Part shown: piece after piece, positions 1 to 8,199 of the stretch | How positions within the stretch are numbered: position 1 is the first letter of the stretch | How the letters are laid out: each line of letters opens with the position of its first letter | Origin: Vogesella indigofera | Lineage (GTDB): Bacteria > Pseudomonadota > Gammaproteobacteria > Burkholderiales > Chromobacteriaceae | Length of the DNA: 64,000 nucleotides | Reading direction: 5' to 3' | Assembly (NCBI RefSeq): GCF_003633895.1 | Contig: NZ_RBID01000019.1 | Coordinates: 120,928-184,927 of the forward strand | Position numbers and translations under genes: made by a program | The notes under the pieces: generated by a model | The model's database searches: none | Seen by the model: the letters and a program-made list of their open reading frames with translations, nothing else | Told to the model about the DNA's origin: nothing

Positions 1-7
1 GCAGACA

Positions 8-895
8 ATGCTTGATCACTTGATGAATTCTGCCCAGGAAACGTTTGTCAACGGGTCATTATATGTGCTGGCCACGCCGATTGGGAATCTGGCTGATGTG
101 ACACTGCGCGCCATTGCCGGGTTCCACGCCGCGGACATCGTTTTGGCGGAAGATACCCGCGTCACCGGCAGCCTGCTGGCCGCCTACGGCATCAGCAAGA
201 AACTGGTCAGTCTGCGCGAACACAACGAGCGCGAAATGGCGGCCAGCGTGATCCGCTGGCTGCAGGAAGGCAAAATCGTGGTGCAGGTATCGGACGCCGG
301 CACGCCGGGCATTTCCGACCCCGGTGCCCGTCTGGCGCAGGCGGTGTGGGCCGCCGGCCTGCGCGTGGTGCCGGTGGCCGGCGCCTCGGCGGTGATCGCC
401 GCCTTGTCCGCCAGCGGGCTGGATACCGCGCGCTTCCTGTTTCACGGCTTCCTGCCGCCCAAGCGCGGCCAACGTTGCAAGACGCTGCAGCAATGGCAGG
501 ACGCCGACTACGCGGTGGTCTGCTACGAGGCGCCGCACCGCATCCTGGAGTGCGTGGAAGACGTTGCCGCCACCCTCGGTGCGGAACGGCCGCTGATCCT
601 GGCGCGCGAGCTGACCAAGACCTTCGAGACCTTCCTGCGCCTGCCGGCGGCGGAACTGGTCGAGCGCATCCGCAGCGACAGCAACCAGCAGCGCGGCGAG
701 TGCGTGCTGATCATCGACGCCGCCGCGCCGGTGGCACAGACGGCGGACAGCCTGCCTGCACCGGCGCTGGCGCTGCTTGCCGAGCTGGCGGCGGTGCTGC
801 CGACCAAGCAGGCGGCGGCGATTGTGGCGACGCATTACGACCTCAACAAGAAGCAGCTGTACGAGCGCGCGCTGCAGCTGAAAGTGGCGGACTGA
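8..895 (+). CDS. rsmI: 16S rRNA (cytidine(1402)-2'-O)-methyltransferase RsmI
   Basis: SAM-dependent methyltransferase that 2'-O-methylates C1402 in the decoding centre of 16S rRNA in the cytoplasm. The N-terminal LYVLATPIGNLADVTLRA signature, AEDTR and SDAGTPGISDPG are all typical of the tetrapyrrole-methylase-like RsmI family. Length (295 aa) is close to the usual 280-290. The start is uncertain: ATG at 8 or at 23 both precede the conserved block, and the window begins too close to judge a ribosome binding site. The gene is followed directly by a tRNA-Leu promoter. Function is confident from family motifs. Confidence 0.95.
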   Translation: MLDHLMNSAQETFVNGSLYVLATPIGNLADVTLRAIAGFHAADIVLAEDTRVTGSLLAAYGISKKLVSLREHNEREMAASVIRWLQEGKIVVQVSDAGTPGISDPGARLAQAVWAAGLRVVPVAGASAVIAALSASGLDTARFLFHGFLPPKRGQRCKTLQQWQDADYAVVCYEAPHRILECVEDVAATLGAERPLILARELTKTFETFLRLPAAELVERIRSDSNQQRGECVLIIDAAAPVAQTADSLPAPALALLAELAAVLPTKQAAAIVATHYDLNKKQLYERALQLKVAD

Positions 896-897
896 GC

Positions 898-926
898 TTT
901 ACAAGGCGTAACACCGCTTATACAAT
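898..926 (+). promoter_or_regulatory. Sigma-70 promoter of tRNA-Leu
   Basis: TTTACA (898-903), 17-bp spacer, TACAAT (921-926), about 20 bp before the mature tRNA-Leu 5' end. Overlaps the last bases downstream of rsmI. Confidence 0.7.
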
Positions 927-945
927 GCGCGTCTTGGATTTTTTC

Positions 946-1030
946 GCCCGGGTGGCGAAATTGGTAGACGCAGGGGACTCAAAATCCCCCGCCGCAAGGT
1001 GTGCCGGTTCGAGTCCGGCCCCGGGCACCA
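946..1030 (+). tRNA. tRNA-Leu (anticodon CAA)
   Basis: Cloverleaf with acceptor GCCCGGG pairing with CCCGGGC, a long class II variable arm, T-loop GGTTCGAGTCC and encoded CCA at 1028-1030. The anticodon stem GGGGA/TCCCC encloses loop CTCAAAA, giving anticodon CAA (reads UUG). The D-loop GGCGAAATTGGTAGACGC is typical of tRNA-Leu. Confidence 0.97.
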
Positions 1031-1054
1031 CGAAAAAATCTGAAGTACCGCATC

Positions 1055-1088
1055 AAACCCGCACAGCACAAGGCTCTGCGGGTTTTTT
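1055..1088 (+). terminator. Intrinsic terminator of tRNA-Leu
   Basis: Stem AAACCCGCA / TGCGGGTTT followed by a T-run, 25 bp after the tRNA 3' end. Confidence 0.85.
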
Positions 1089-1385
1089 GTTGTCCGCTTG
1101 CCGCCGCCAGCGGTTCCCGGCCGCTTGCGCTGGGTCGCCACCGCGCAGTTGCGCTTGCCGTTTTCCTTCACATGGCGGCGACACGAAACAGCGAATGCCA
1201 CGGGACGAGGCCATCTCGATGCTCCGGCGTTACGGATCGCGGCAGCTGGGTGTGCTTCGGCTATAACACAGCGCAGGGTGGCCACACGCTGAGCGGTCAG
1301 CGGGTCCGTGCCGATACGGCCAAGCGGCCTGCCGGGACACGTTATCAGCCGCGGCCTGCTTAATTCATCCGCAACAGGATTGTCC
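1089..1385. other. Intergenic stretch, no gene recognised
   Basis: About 300 bp between the tRNA-Leu terminator and the TatD-family gene. Open frames across it are high-GC artefacts without recognisable domains. No clear promoter or structured RNA was identified, although a TATAAC at 1262-1267 could be a -10 element. Confidence 0.5.
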
Positions 1386-2156
1386 ATGTCACTTGTCGAT
1401 ACCCATTTGCATCTGGATGCGGCGGAGTTTGCGGCCAACCGTGCGCAGCTGTGGCAACAGGCGCGCGCTGGTGGTGTCAGTCATGCCATCGTGCCGGCGG
1501 TGATGGCGGATACCTTTGACGAGGTGCTGGCGATGCGGGCGCAGTTCGGCGTCGATGTCGCCTTCGGCCTGCACCCGCTGTACCTGGCACGGCATCGGGA
1601 CGAGCACCTGGCGCTGCTGGCCGACTATCTGGAGCGGCAGCGTCCGGTGGCGGTCGGTGAGTGCGGGCTGGATTTCTTTGTGCCGGGGCTGGATGCGCAG
1701 CAGCAGGAATACTGGCTGCAGGCGCAACTGAAGCTGGCGCGCCGCTTTGAGCTGCCGGTGATCCTGCACGCGCGTCGCTCGCATGACCGCATCCTCAAAT
1801 ACCTGCGTCAGCACAAGGTTCGTGGCGGCGTGGTGCACGCGTTCAACGGCAGCGTGCAGCAGGCGAATGCCTTTATCGAGCTGGGCTTCTGCCTCGGTTT
1901 TGGCGGTGCGATGACCTATCAGGGTTCGCAACGCATTCGCAGGTTGGCCGCAACGCTGCCGCTGTCGGCGATCGTGCTGGAGACCGACGGTCCGGACATT
2001 CCGCCGGAGTGGGCACCGGCGGTGCCGAATACGCCGGACAACCTGCCCAGGATTGCCGCAGTGCTGGCGGCACTGCGCGGTGTGCCGCTGGCCGACATCG
2101 CCGCCGCGACGGCGGCAAACGCGGCGCGAGTGTTCCCGGCCATGCAAGCACCGTAA
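1386..2156 (+). CDS. TatD-family metal-dependent hydrolase (YjjV-like)
   Basis: Predicted divalent-metal DNase/hydrolase of the TatD amidohydrolase-fold family, 256 aa. The N-terminal metal motif DTHLHLD, the GECGLDFF segment (catalytic Glu), the HARRS and HAFNG histidines and C-terminal LETDGPDI (metal Asp) are all present. ATG 1386 is chosen because it abuts MSLVDTHLHLD; upstream in-frame extension lacks family similarity. An AGGTTGGCCGCAA repeat copy lies in frame at 1941, read as RLAAT. The substrate is not established for this subfamily. Confidence 0.9.
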   Translation: MSLVDTHLHLDAAEFAANRAQLWQQARAGGVSHAIVPAVMADTFDEVLAMRAQFGVDVAFGLHPLYLARHRDEHLALLADYLERQRPVAVGECGLDFFVPGLDAQQQEYWLQAQLKLARRFELPVILHARRSHDRILKYLRQHKVRGGVVHAFNGSVQQANAFIELGFCLGFGGAMTYQGSQRIRRLAATLPLSAIVLETDGPDIPPEWAPAVPNTPDNLPRIAAVLAALRGVPLADIAAATAANAARVFPAMQAP

Positions 2157-2187
2157 CGCCAGCGCCGGTTGCCCGCGCGGCGGACGT

Positions 2188-2217
2188 AAAAAAAGTGGCC
2201 GGATTAACCGGCCACTT
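2188..2217 (-). terminator. Terminator of the lapE-like gene
   Basis: GTGGCCGG-attaa-CCGGCCAC hairpin. On the minus strand it is followed by a run of eight T, 20 bp past the stop of the TolC-OmpA gene. It also separates that gene from the convergent TatD gene. Confidence 0.85.
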
Positions 2218-2236
2218 GGCGTTGGGCAGTACTACT

Positions 2237-4099
2237 TTATGGCTTCGGCTTGGCGACGCGACGTTTCACGGCCGCTTTCGGTTTCACCGCACCCATCGGC
2301 GCCTGTTCCTGGAAGGTCACCACCACGCGACGGTGGCTAGGATCGGTCGGTGCCAGGTTCGGCAGCAGCTTGCTGCTGCCGTAGCCGACGCTGTCCAGAC
2401 GGTCTGCCGGCACGCCCTTGGTGATCAGGTAGTCGCGTACCGCGGCGGCACGACGCTGCGACAGTGGCAGGTTGTGGCTGGCGCCACCGGTGGTGTCGGT
2501 ATGGCCTTCCACCACGAAGCGCTTGCTACCCAGTTCCGGCATCAGCAGGGTGCTGGCCAGCTGGTCCAGGGTCGGGTAGCTTTCCGGACGGATGCGCGCC
2601 GAATCCAGATCAAACTGTACCTGCACGTTCACCGAGACATTGCGCTCGATGGCCGACGGGGTGGTCTTGGCGACGATGGTATCGTCGGTGAAGGACTTGG
2701 CGGCGATCTTGCTCTTGTCCAGCGGCGATGCCGGAGCGTAGTCGGTCGGGCAGGCCGGCACGGTCAGGTCGTCGACGCTGGCCAGCGAGCTGTCCTGCGG
2801 CTTGATCTGCATGACTTCCAGCAGGCGGCCGGATTCACCCAGCACGCGGTAGATCGCCAGTTGCTGGTTCAGCTCGGCGTTGATCAGCTCGCGGCGGGCG
2901 TCGAACAGTTCGTTTTCGCTGTCCAGCAGGTCAAGCAGGGTACGCTGGCCGATGTCGAACTGGCGGCGATAGGCGTCGCGCGCCTTTTCGGTGGACAGCT
3001 GGTGCTGGCGCAGCGAGTCGAGCTGGCTGGTCAACTTCGACACGTCGTTGTAGGCGATGCTGACCTGCTGGCGCATGTCGCGGCAGGCCTTGATGCCCAG
3101 TGCCTCGGCTTCGCTCTGGCGTTCGGCGGAGGAGGCCAGGCGGGCACGGTCGGCGCCGCCACGGAACAGGTTCATGTTCAGCACCAGTTCCACCGCCTGC
3201 TGCGAGTTGCGGCCCTTGATGCCGTCTTCGTTGTTGGTGACGTCCTTGGTGGCGCGCAGGTCCAGCGTCGGCGAGAAGGCGCCGCGACGGACGCGGACAT
3301 CGGCTTCGGCCGCACGGTAGAAGGAACGGGCAGCCAGCAGCGTCGGGTTGTGCTTGTCCGCCAGCGGCATTACCTGGTCAGCGGCGGGCACCAGGCCCAA
3401 GTCCAGCATCGGCAGTTTCAGCTCGGCCGGGGGGGCTTCACCAACGATGCGGGCGTAACGCGCCGAGACATCGTGCAGGTTGGAGATCTCGTTGATCAGG
3501 TTGGATTCGGCCAGGCCGAGACGGCCGTTGATCTGCTCCAGGTCCACGCGGCGGCCAACGCCTTGCGTCACGCGCTGCAGGATCTGTTCGTAGATGCCCT
3601 TGTGGATGGCGTAGTTGTCTTCGGCGATCTCGACCAGCTTGCTGTAGCGCACCACGTCGATGAAGGTACGCGACGCTTCCAAGCTCTGCTGTTCAGCGGC
3701 GGCCAGGTACTCGAAATAGCGGGCGCGGCTGGTATAGTCCAGCTGCTTGACCTGGTTCACGGTCATGAAGCCCTGGAACAGGTTCTGGTTCAGCGTGGCG
3801 GTGTAGCCATGACGGTTGAACGAACGGCTGTTGACGGAACCGTCGGTCTGCGGCTCGCGCAGGCGCTCGCGACCGGTGTTGTAGCTGAGGTCGACGGTCG
3901 GGAAGAAGCCGGCGCTGGCGACACCCTTCTCTTCCGCGGTGGCGCGGAAGTTGTACCACTTCATGCCCACTTCCGCGTTGTTCTGCACCGTTTGCGTGAT
4001 GGCGTCCTTCAATTCGAGCGCAAAGGATGCGGAAGGGATAACCATGGTCAATAATGCGGCCAGGGTACAACCGTAGAGGTGTTTGCGGCGGAAGTTCAT
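2237..4099 (-). CDS. lapE: TolC-family outer-membrane export protein fused to OmpA-like domain (LapE-like)
   Basis: Outer-membrane channel of a type I secretion system, 620 aa. A signal peptide (about residues 1-27, ending SFA|LEL) is followed by two OEP/TolC repeats (about 30-430). A linker leads to an OmpA-like peptidoglycan-binding domain (about 495-600) with VQFDLDSARI, VEGHTDTTG, LSQRRAAAVRDYL and HRRV. Ordinary TolC/LapE proteins are about 430-480 aa and lack the OmpA domain, so the fusion would anchor the channel to the wall. It is divergent from lapG-lapD, supporting a role in exporting a large LapA/Bap-type adhesin. Neither the adhesin nor the LapBC ABC/MFP genes are in this window. 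The gene symbol is by context. Confidence 0.85.
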   Translation of the reverse strand: MNFRRKHLYGCTLAALLTMVIPSASFALELKDAITQTVQNNAEVGMKWYNFRATAEEKGVASAGFFPTVDLSYNTGRERLREPQTDGSVNSRSFNRHGYTATLNQNLFQGFMTVNQVKQLDYTSRARYFEYLAAAEQQSLEASRTFIDVVRYSKLVEIAEDNYAIHKGIYEQILQRVTQGVGRRVDLEQINGRLGLAESNLINEISNLHDVSARYARIVGEAPPAELKLPMLDLGLVPAADQVMPLADKHNPTLLAARSFYRAAEADVRVRRGAFSPTLDLRATKDVTNNEDGIKGRNSQQAVELVLNMNLFRGGADRARLASSAERQSEAEALGIKACRDMRQQVSIAYNDVSKLTSQLDSLRQHQLSTEKARDAYRRQFDIGQRTLLDLLDSENELFDARRELINAELNQQLAIYRVLGESGRLLEVMQIKPQDSSLASVDDLTVPACPTDYAPASPLDKSKIAAKSFTDDTIVAKTTPSAIERNVSVNVQVQFDLDSARIRPESYPTLDQLASTLLMPELGSKRFVVEGHTDTTGGASHNLPLSQRRAAAVRDYLITKGVPADRLDSVGYGSSKLLPNLAPTDPSHRRVVVTFQEQAPMGAVKPKAAVKRRVAKPKP

Positions 4100-4154
4100 G
4101 ATAGCCTCGACATGCCAGTAATTATTAATCGGACAGTTGCAAGTAAGTAAACAT

Positions 4155-4177
4155 CGACTTAATACAATGTATTGTCG
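4155..4177. promoter_or_regulatory. Inverted repeat in lapE/lapG divergent intergenic region
   Basis: CGAC-TT-AATACA-A-TGTATT-GTCG: 10-bp arms with a small bulge in an AT-rich region centred between the two divergent genes. It is a candidate operator for a dimeric regulator; the regulator is unknown. Confidence 0.4.
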
Positions 4178-4261
4178 GAATTGATTTAAGCAGTGTCAAG
4201 GGAAAGATAGTTCACCGTTGACAATATAGATAGGCGGATTTCCACACAGGTCACGGCCCGC

Positions 4262-4969
4262 ATGCTTGGCAACAGCTTCATTCACAAGATCGCAGTCTGC
4301 GCGGCGACGCTGTCCCGGTGTTGGGGGAGAGCCTTGCTGGCCGTGCCTTTGCTGCTGGCGCTGGCCGGGCTGGTGCTGGCGGAGCTGAGTGCAGAGCGGG
4401 TGCAGCAGCTGTACGGCGTGCAGGCGCTGCGCGTTTACCGCGACTGGCAGCAACTGTTGTTGCAACTGCGTCGCGATAGCAATGAAATCAACCGCGTGCA
4501 GAATGTAAATCAGTTCTTTAATCAGAAATTGAGATACGTTGAAGATCCGGATTTGTGGCGGCAGGCGGACTACTGGGCGACGCCGCTGGAAAGCATGGCC
4601 AAGGGCGCCGGCGACTGCGAGGACTTTGCGCTGGCCAAGTACTTCACCCTGCGCGAGCTGGGCGTGGCGCCGCAGAAACTGCGCATGATCTATGTCCGTG
4701 CCCGCATCGGCGGCCCGGCCAGCACCATCACCCAGGCACACATGGTGCTGGCATACTATGCCGAGCCGACCGCCGAGCCGCTGGTGCTGGACAACCTGAT
4801 TTCCAGCATCAAGCCGGCCTCGCAGCGCAGCGACTTGCAGCCGGTGTTCAGCTTCAACGCCGACGGCATCTGGGTCGGCGCTGGCGCGGCCCCCAATTCC
4901 AGTGTCGACCGGCTGACCCGCTGGCGACAGTTGATCGACAAAATGAAGGCCGAAGGCTTTATTAACTGA
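4262..4969 (+). CDS. lapG: Periplasmic transglutaminase-like cysteine protease LapG
   Basis: Calcium-dependent periplasmic protease that cleaves the N-terminal retention module of LapA-type adhesins and so releases cells from biofilm. 235 aa with an N-terminal membrane/signal segment (about 23-41) and the bacterial transglutaminase-like cysteine proteinase (BTLCP) domain. The expected triad is visible: Cys119 in AGDCEDFA, His160 in QAHMVLAYY and Asp177 in LVLDNL. ATG 4262 precedes the hydrophobic leader. It lies 11 bp upstream of lapD, so the two are co-transcribed. LapD sequesters LapG when bound to c-di-GMP (established for Pseudomonas fluorescens). Confidence 0.92.
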   Translation: MLGNSFIHKIAVCAATLSRCWGRALLAVPLLLALAGLVLAELSAERVQQLYGVQALRVYRDWQQLLLQLRRDSNEINRVQNVNQFFNQKLRYVEDPDLWRQADYWATPLESMAKGAGDCEDFALAKYFTLRELGVAPQKLRMIYVRARIGGPASTITQAHMVLAYYAEPTAEPLVLDNLISSIKPASQRSDLQPVFSFNADGIWVGAGAAPNSSVDRLTRWRQLIDKMKAEGFIN

Positions 4970-4980
4970 AAGCGGCACCG

Positions 4981-6894
4981 ATGAAACGCGTTTCCCTGAT
5001 TCAACAGCTCTGGTTTCTGGTCGTGGCGGCGGTGGTGCTGGCGGCGGCGGGCAGCCTGACCGCCAACCTGTTCAATGCCCGCAACTATCTGCAGCAGCAG
5101 CTGGCGGCGCAGAGTGCCGATGCGGCCAACTCGCTGGCGCTGTTGATCACCCAGAACCAGGCCGACCCGGCGATGGGCGAGACGCTGATCAACGCCGCCT
5201 TCGACCAGGGCCACTTCCGCCGTATCTCCTGGGTCGGCGCCGACGGCAAGCCGCGGGTACAGCGCGTCAACGCCTACCAGTCCGGCAGCGCGCCGGCGTG
5301 GTTCCGCAATATCTTCACCCTGGCGCCGACGCCGGCGCGGGCGATGGTCAGCAGCGGCTGGATGCAGGCCGGCACCATCGAGGTGGAGAGCGAGGCAGGT
5401 TACGCTTACGCCTCGCTGTGGGAAGGCGCGCTGCAGGTGTCGTTCTGGGTGCTGATCGCCGGGCTGGTGGTGGGCGCCATCGGCTCCTTCGGCGTCAATA
5501 CCATCCGCAAGCAGCTGCTGGGCGTGGTCAATCAGGCCAAGGCGATTACCCAGCGCCGCTTCATCACCATTCCCGAGCCGCCGGGCCCGGAAATGGGGCG
5601 GCTGGCCCAGGCGATGAATGCGATGGTGACCCGCGTCAAGATGATGTTCGAAGAGGAGGCCGCGCGGCTGGAAGTGCTGCGCCGCCAGGTCAACTTCGAC
5701 AGCGTCACCGGGCTGGCCAACCGCCAGTTCTTCATGGGCCGTCTCGGCGCCGACCTGCAGGAGCGCGAAGACGAGAGCAGCGTGCTGCTGCTGATGCGCA
5801 TCGAGGCGCTGGCCGACATCAACAGCAAGCTGGGCCGGCCGCTGACCGATGAAATGCTGGGCCAGTTCGGCGCCGTGCTGCGCGACACGCAGCGTTTCGG
5901 TGTCGACAGCCAGGCGGCGCGCCTCAACGGCGCCGATTTCGCGCTGCTGTTGCCGGCGAGCCAGGCCGAGGCCGCCAGCCTGCAGCAGCTGCACGACGAG
6001 CTGCACGCGCTGCTGAGCAGCTTTGCCGCGCAGCCGGTCGCGTTGGCGATGGCGGCAACCGACCTGCGCGACGGCGACACCGTGCGCGACATCATGTCGC
6101 GGCTCGATCAGGCGCTGGCACAGTCCGAGTTTGCCGCCGGCGTGCGCATCGAGATGGCCGGCAGCAACGTCGACAAGCCGCCGGCGCCGACCGCGGAAGT
6201 GTGGGGCGGCATTCTCGATCAGGCGCTGCAGGGCGACGGCTTGCGCCTGGTGCGCTTCGCGGTGCGTGACCGTCAGGGCGCGCTGCTGCACGAGGAAGCG
6301 CCGCTGCGCCTGCGCCAAGGCGAGGCGTGGCTGCCGGCCGGCCAGTTCATGCCGATGGCGATCCGTACCCGGCGCGTGGCGGGGCTGGATCTGGCGGCGG
6401 TGGCGATGGCGCTGCGGCAGCTGGCGGCAGAGCCGGACTGTCCCGGCATCGCCGTCAACCTAGCGGCGGAATCGTTGGCCAGCGAGCACTTCCTGCGCCA
6501 GCTGGTGGCGCAGATCCGCGAGCACGGCCACAGTGCCGCGCGGCTGTGGCTGGAAATGCCGGAGGCCGGTATCCTGCCGCGCTTCGACGCGTTCCGTGCG
6601 CTGTGCCTGGCGCTGGCCGAGCTGCCGTGCAAGCTGGGCATCGAGCACTTTGGCCGCCAGTTCAGCCTGATCGGGCAGCTGCACGACCTGGGTATCGACT
6701 ATCTGAAGGTCGACGGCAGCTTCGTGCAGGACATCCAGCAGCACGCCGGCAACCAGGTGTTCCTGAAGGGGGTGTGCAATATCGCGCACAATATCGGCCT
6801 CGGCGTGATCGCCGAAGGGGTGAAGCAGGAGCAGGAGCAGCAGATGCTGTTCGAACTGGGCTTTGACGGTGTTACCGGTCCGGCGGTCCGCTGA
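4981..6894 (+). CDS. lapD: Inner-membrane c-di-GMP receptor LapD (degenerate GGDEF-EAL)
   Basis: 637 aa. An N-terminal TM helix (about 10-32), a periplasmic LapD/MoxY-N domain (33-150), a second TM (about 152-172) and HAMP lead into GGDEF and EAL domains. Both catalytic motifs are degenerate: NGADF replaces GGDEF, and HEEAP stands where EAL is expected. This matches LapD acting as a receptor rather than an enzyme. The EAL domain ends with IAEGVKQ and LGFDGVTGP. In known systems cytoplasmic c-di-GMP binding makes the periplasmic domain sequester LapG, protecting the adhesin. Immediately downstream of lapG, same operon. Confidence 0.92.
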   Translation: MKRVSLIQQLWFLVVAAVVLAAAGSLTANLFNARNYLQQQLAAQSADAANSLALLITQNQADPAMGETLINAAFDQGHFRRISWVGADGKPRVQRVNAYQSGSAPAWFRNIFTLAPTPARAMVSSGWMQAGTIEVESEAGYAYASLWEGALQVSFWVLIAGLVVGAIGSFGVNTIRKQLLGVVNQAKAITQRRFITIPEPPGPEMGRLAQAMNAMVTRVKMMFEEEAARLEVLRRQVNFDSVTGLANRQFFMGRLGADLQEREDESSVLLLMRIEALADINSKLGRPLTDEMLGQFGAVLRDTQRFGVDSQAARLNGADFALLLPASQAEAASLQQLHDELHALLSSFAAQPVALAMAATDLRDGDTVRDIMSRLDQALAQSEFAAGVRIEMAGSNVDKPPAPTAEVWGGILDQALQGDGLRLVRFAVRDRQGALLHEEAPLRLRQGEAWLPAGQFMPMAIRTRRVAGLDLAAVAMALRQLAAEPDCPGIAVNLAAESLASEHFLRQLVAQIREHGHSAARLWLEMPEAGILPRFDAFRALCLALAELPCKLGIEHFGRQFSLIGQLHDLGIDYLKVDGSFVQDIQQHAGNQVFLKGVCNIAHNIGLGVIAEGVKQEQEQQMLFELGFDGVTGPAVR

Positions 6895-6943
6895 CGGCTG
6901 ACTGTCGCGGCCGCAGCGCTGCGCCTGTCGGCAGGGATGCGGC

Positions 6944-6957
6944 AAGGTTGGCCGCAA
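6944..6957 (+). repeat. Dispersed AAGGTTGGCCGCAA repeat, intergenic copy
   Basis: Exact 14-mer in the lapD / Tim44-gene intergenic region, at the left boundary of a 137-bp duplicated segment. Confidence 0.85.
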
Positions 6958-7126
6958 CGTCCGGCGACCGGATTTTCACTGGTATCCCAGGCACAACGCC
7001 GCCCACTGGGCGGCGTTGTGCCTTGCCATGGTGCGGCGCTGCCGGATCAGGCCTGCTGGATGCCAGCGATCAGCCATGTCGGTCCGCTGATGGCTGACCG
7101 CCGCATCCTTAAGCTGGGAACGCAAC

Positions 7127-7139
7127 AAGGTTGGCCGCA
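7127..7139 (+). repeat. Dispersed AAGGTTGGCCGCA repeat, intergenic copy
   Basis: Exact 13-mer at the start of the right-hand duplicated unit, downstream of the Tim44-domain gene terminator hairpin. Confidence 0.85.
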
Positions 7140-7175
7140 TGCCCGCGGCCAGGTTTTCACCGGCACCCCATGAAA

Positions 7176-7203
7176 AACGCCGCCCGATTGGGCGGCGTTG
7201 TGT
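7176..7203 (-). terminator. Terminator of Tim44-domain gene
   Basis: AACGCCGCCC-gatt-GGGCGGCGTT hairpin followed on the minus strand by a short T-run, 26 bp after the stop of the Tim44-domain gene. Confidence 0.75.
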
Positions 7204-7228
7204 ATTGCCATGGTGCGGTGTTGCCGGG

Positions 7229-8119
7229 TCAGGCCTGCTGGATGCCGGCGATCAGCCACTTGGCGCTGTTGCTGTCGTCCTTCACGTAGTGCCACACCTC
7301 GCTGAACGCTACCGGTGCGGTGCCGACGCTTTCGCTGACGGTGCCGCTGAAGCGGACGCTGGCGATCATGCGGCCGCCTTCGTTGACGGCTTCGATCACG
7401 CTGCAGTCCAGCTGCGGGAAGTCGGCCGCTTCGGTGTTGCTGCTGATGTCGTCACGCAGCGCGTTGAACAGCTCCGGCGTCATGTACTTGCGCACTTCTT
7501 CCAGGCTTTCCGCCGAGTTCAGGTTCTGCAGGTGCAGGAAGGTGGCCTTGGCCTGGCGCAGGAAGTGCGGGATCTCGGTGCCGTCCGGCAGGCGCTGCAG
7601 GCTGGCCGGTGGCGGCGTCAGTCCGCTGCCGCCTTGTGGCTGCATGCCGGAGCCGATCGGCGGAATGGCACCGTTGGGGCCGGCGGCGGCCGGTTCGAAG
7701 CGGCTGGCGTGCGGTACCGACATCGGACGCGGCGCCTGCTGGCGCTGACGGGCGGCGCGGTTGCGCAGGAAGGACAACAGCGCGAGGCCGCCGAGGCCGC
7801 CGGCGAGGATGCCCAGCCACGGGAAGTCGCCATCGCCGCCAAAGGCGGAGCTCAGCATGTAGCCGGCAGCGGCGCCGACGGCGCCGGCGGCCAGCATGCC
7901 ACCGATGCCGGAGCCTTTTTGCTGGCCGGCTGCGGCTGGCGCCATCGGCGCGGCAGGCTGGGCCGGTGCGGCGCTAGGCTGCTGGTAGCTTTGTGTCGGG
8001 GTCGAGCGCTGCATGCCGGCGCTGCGGCCCTTGCCAAGCCGTGCGGCTTCGGCAAGCGGGGCAGCAAGGATGCTGATGAGGGAGAGGGCCAGAAGGGCGG
8101 TCTTCGCTCGGGATGTCAT
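7229..8119 (-). CDS. Membrane-anchored Tim44-like domain protein
   Basis: 296 aa. An N-terminal signal/TM segment (about 5-25, MTSRAKTALLALSLI..) is followed by a Ser/Gln/Pro/Ala-rich linker. A Gly/Ala-rich hydrophobic stretch comes next (about 70-120, including GIGGMLAAGAVGAAAGYMLSS and WLGILAGGLGGLALLSFL). The C-terminal Tim44-like domain (about 165-295) includes FLHLQNLN, YMTPELFNALRDD and the WHYVKDDSNSAKWLIAGIQQ ending. Family members are inner-membrane proteins of poorly defined role. ATG 8119 is chosen because it has GGAG about 10 bp upstream and starts the hydrophobic leader; an upstream in-frame start at 8146 does not. A relic of its 3' end lies just downstream. Confidence 0.85.
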   Translation of the reverse strand: MTSRAKTALLALSLISILAAPLAEAARLGKGRSAGMQRSTPTQSYQQPSAAPAQPAAPMAPAAAGQQKGSGIGGMLAAGAVGAAAGYMLSSAFGGDGDFPWLGILAGGLGGLALLSFLRNRAARQRQQAPRPMSVPHASRFEPAAAGPNGAIPPIGSGMQPQGGSGLTPPPASLQRLPDGTEIPHFLRQAKATFLHLQNLNSAESLEEVRKYMTPELFNALRDDISSNTEAADFPQLDCSVIEAVNEGGRMIASVRFSGTVSESVGTAPVAFSEVWHYVKDDSNSAKWLIAGIQQA

Positions 8120-8199
8120 GGTGTCAATCTCCAATGTAAGCGGCACTTATAAGTTCTTGCGTGTAGCGCCGGACACAGTTCGACAAAGGGTCGAAGTGA

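Larger units (their letters stand above)
6944..7263. repeat. Tandem duplicated segment (6944-7082 and 7127-7263)
   Basis: Two roughly 137-bp units each begin with AAGGTTGGCCGCA. Both continue with GGTTTTCAC/GATTTTCAC and a GCCGCCC..GGGCGGC hairpin (6991-7021; 7176-7199). Both then have TTGCCATGGTGCGG, GCCTGCTGGATGCC and GCGATCAGCCA. The right unit holds the real terminator and last codons of the Tim44-domain gene. The left unit is a decayed copy still able to encode LIAGIQQA on the minus strand. Most of the 334-bp gap 6895-7228 is this structure, and no other gene is seen there. Confidence 0.85.
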
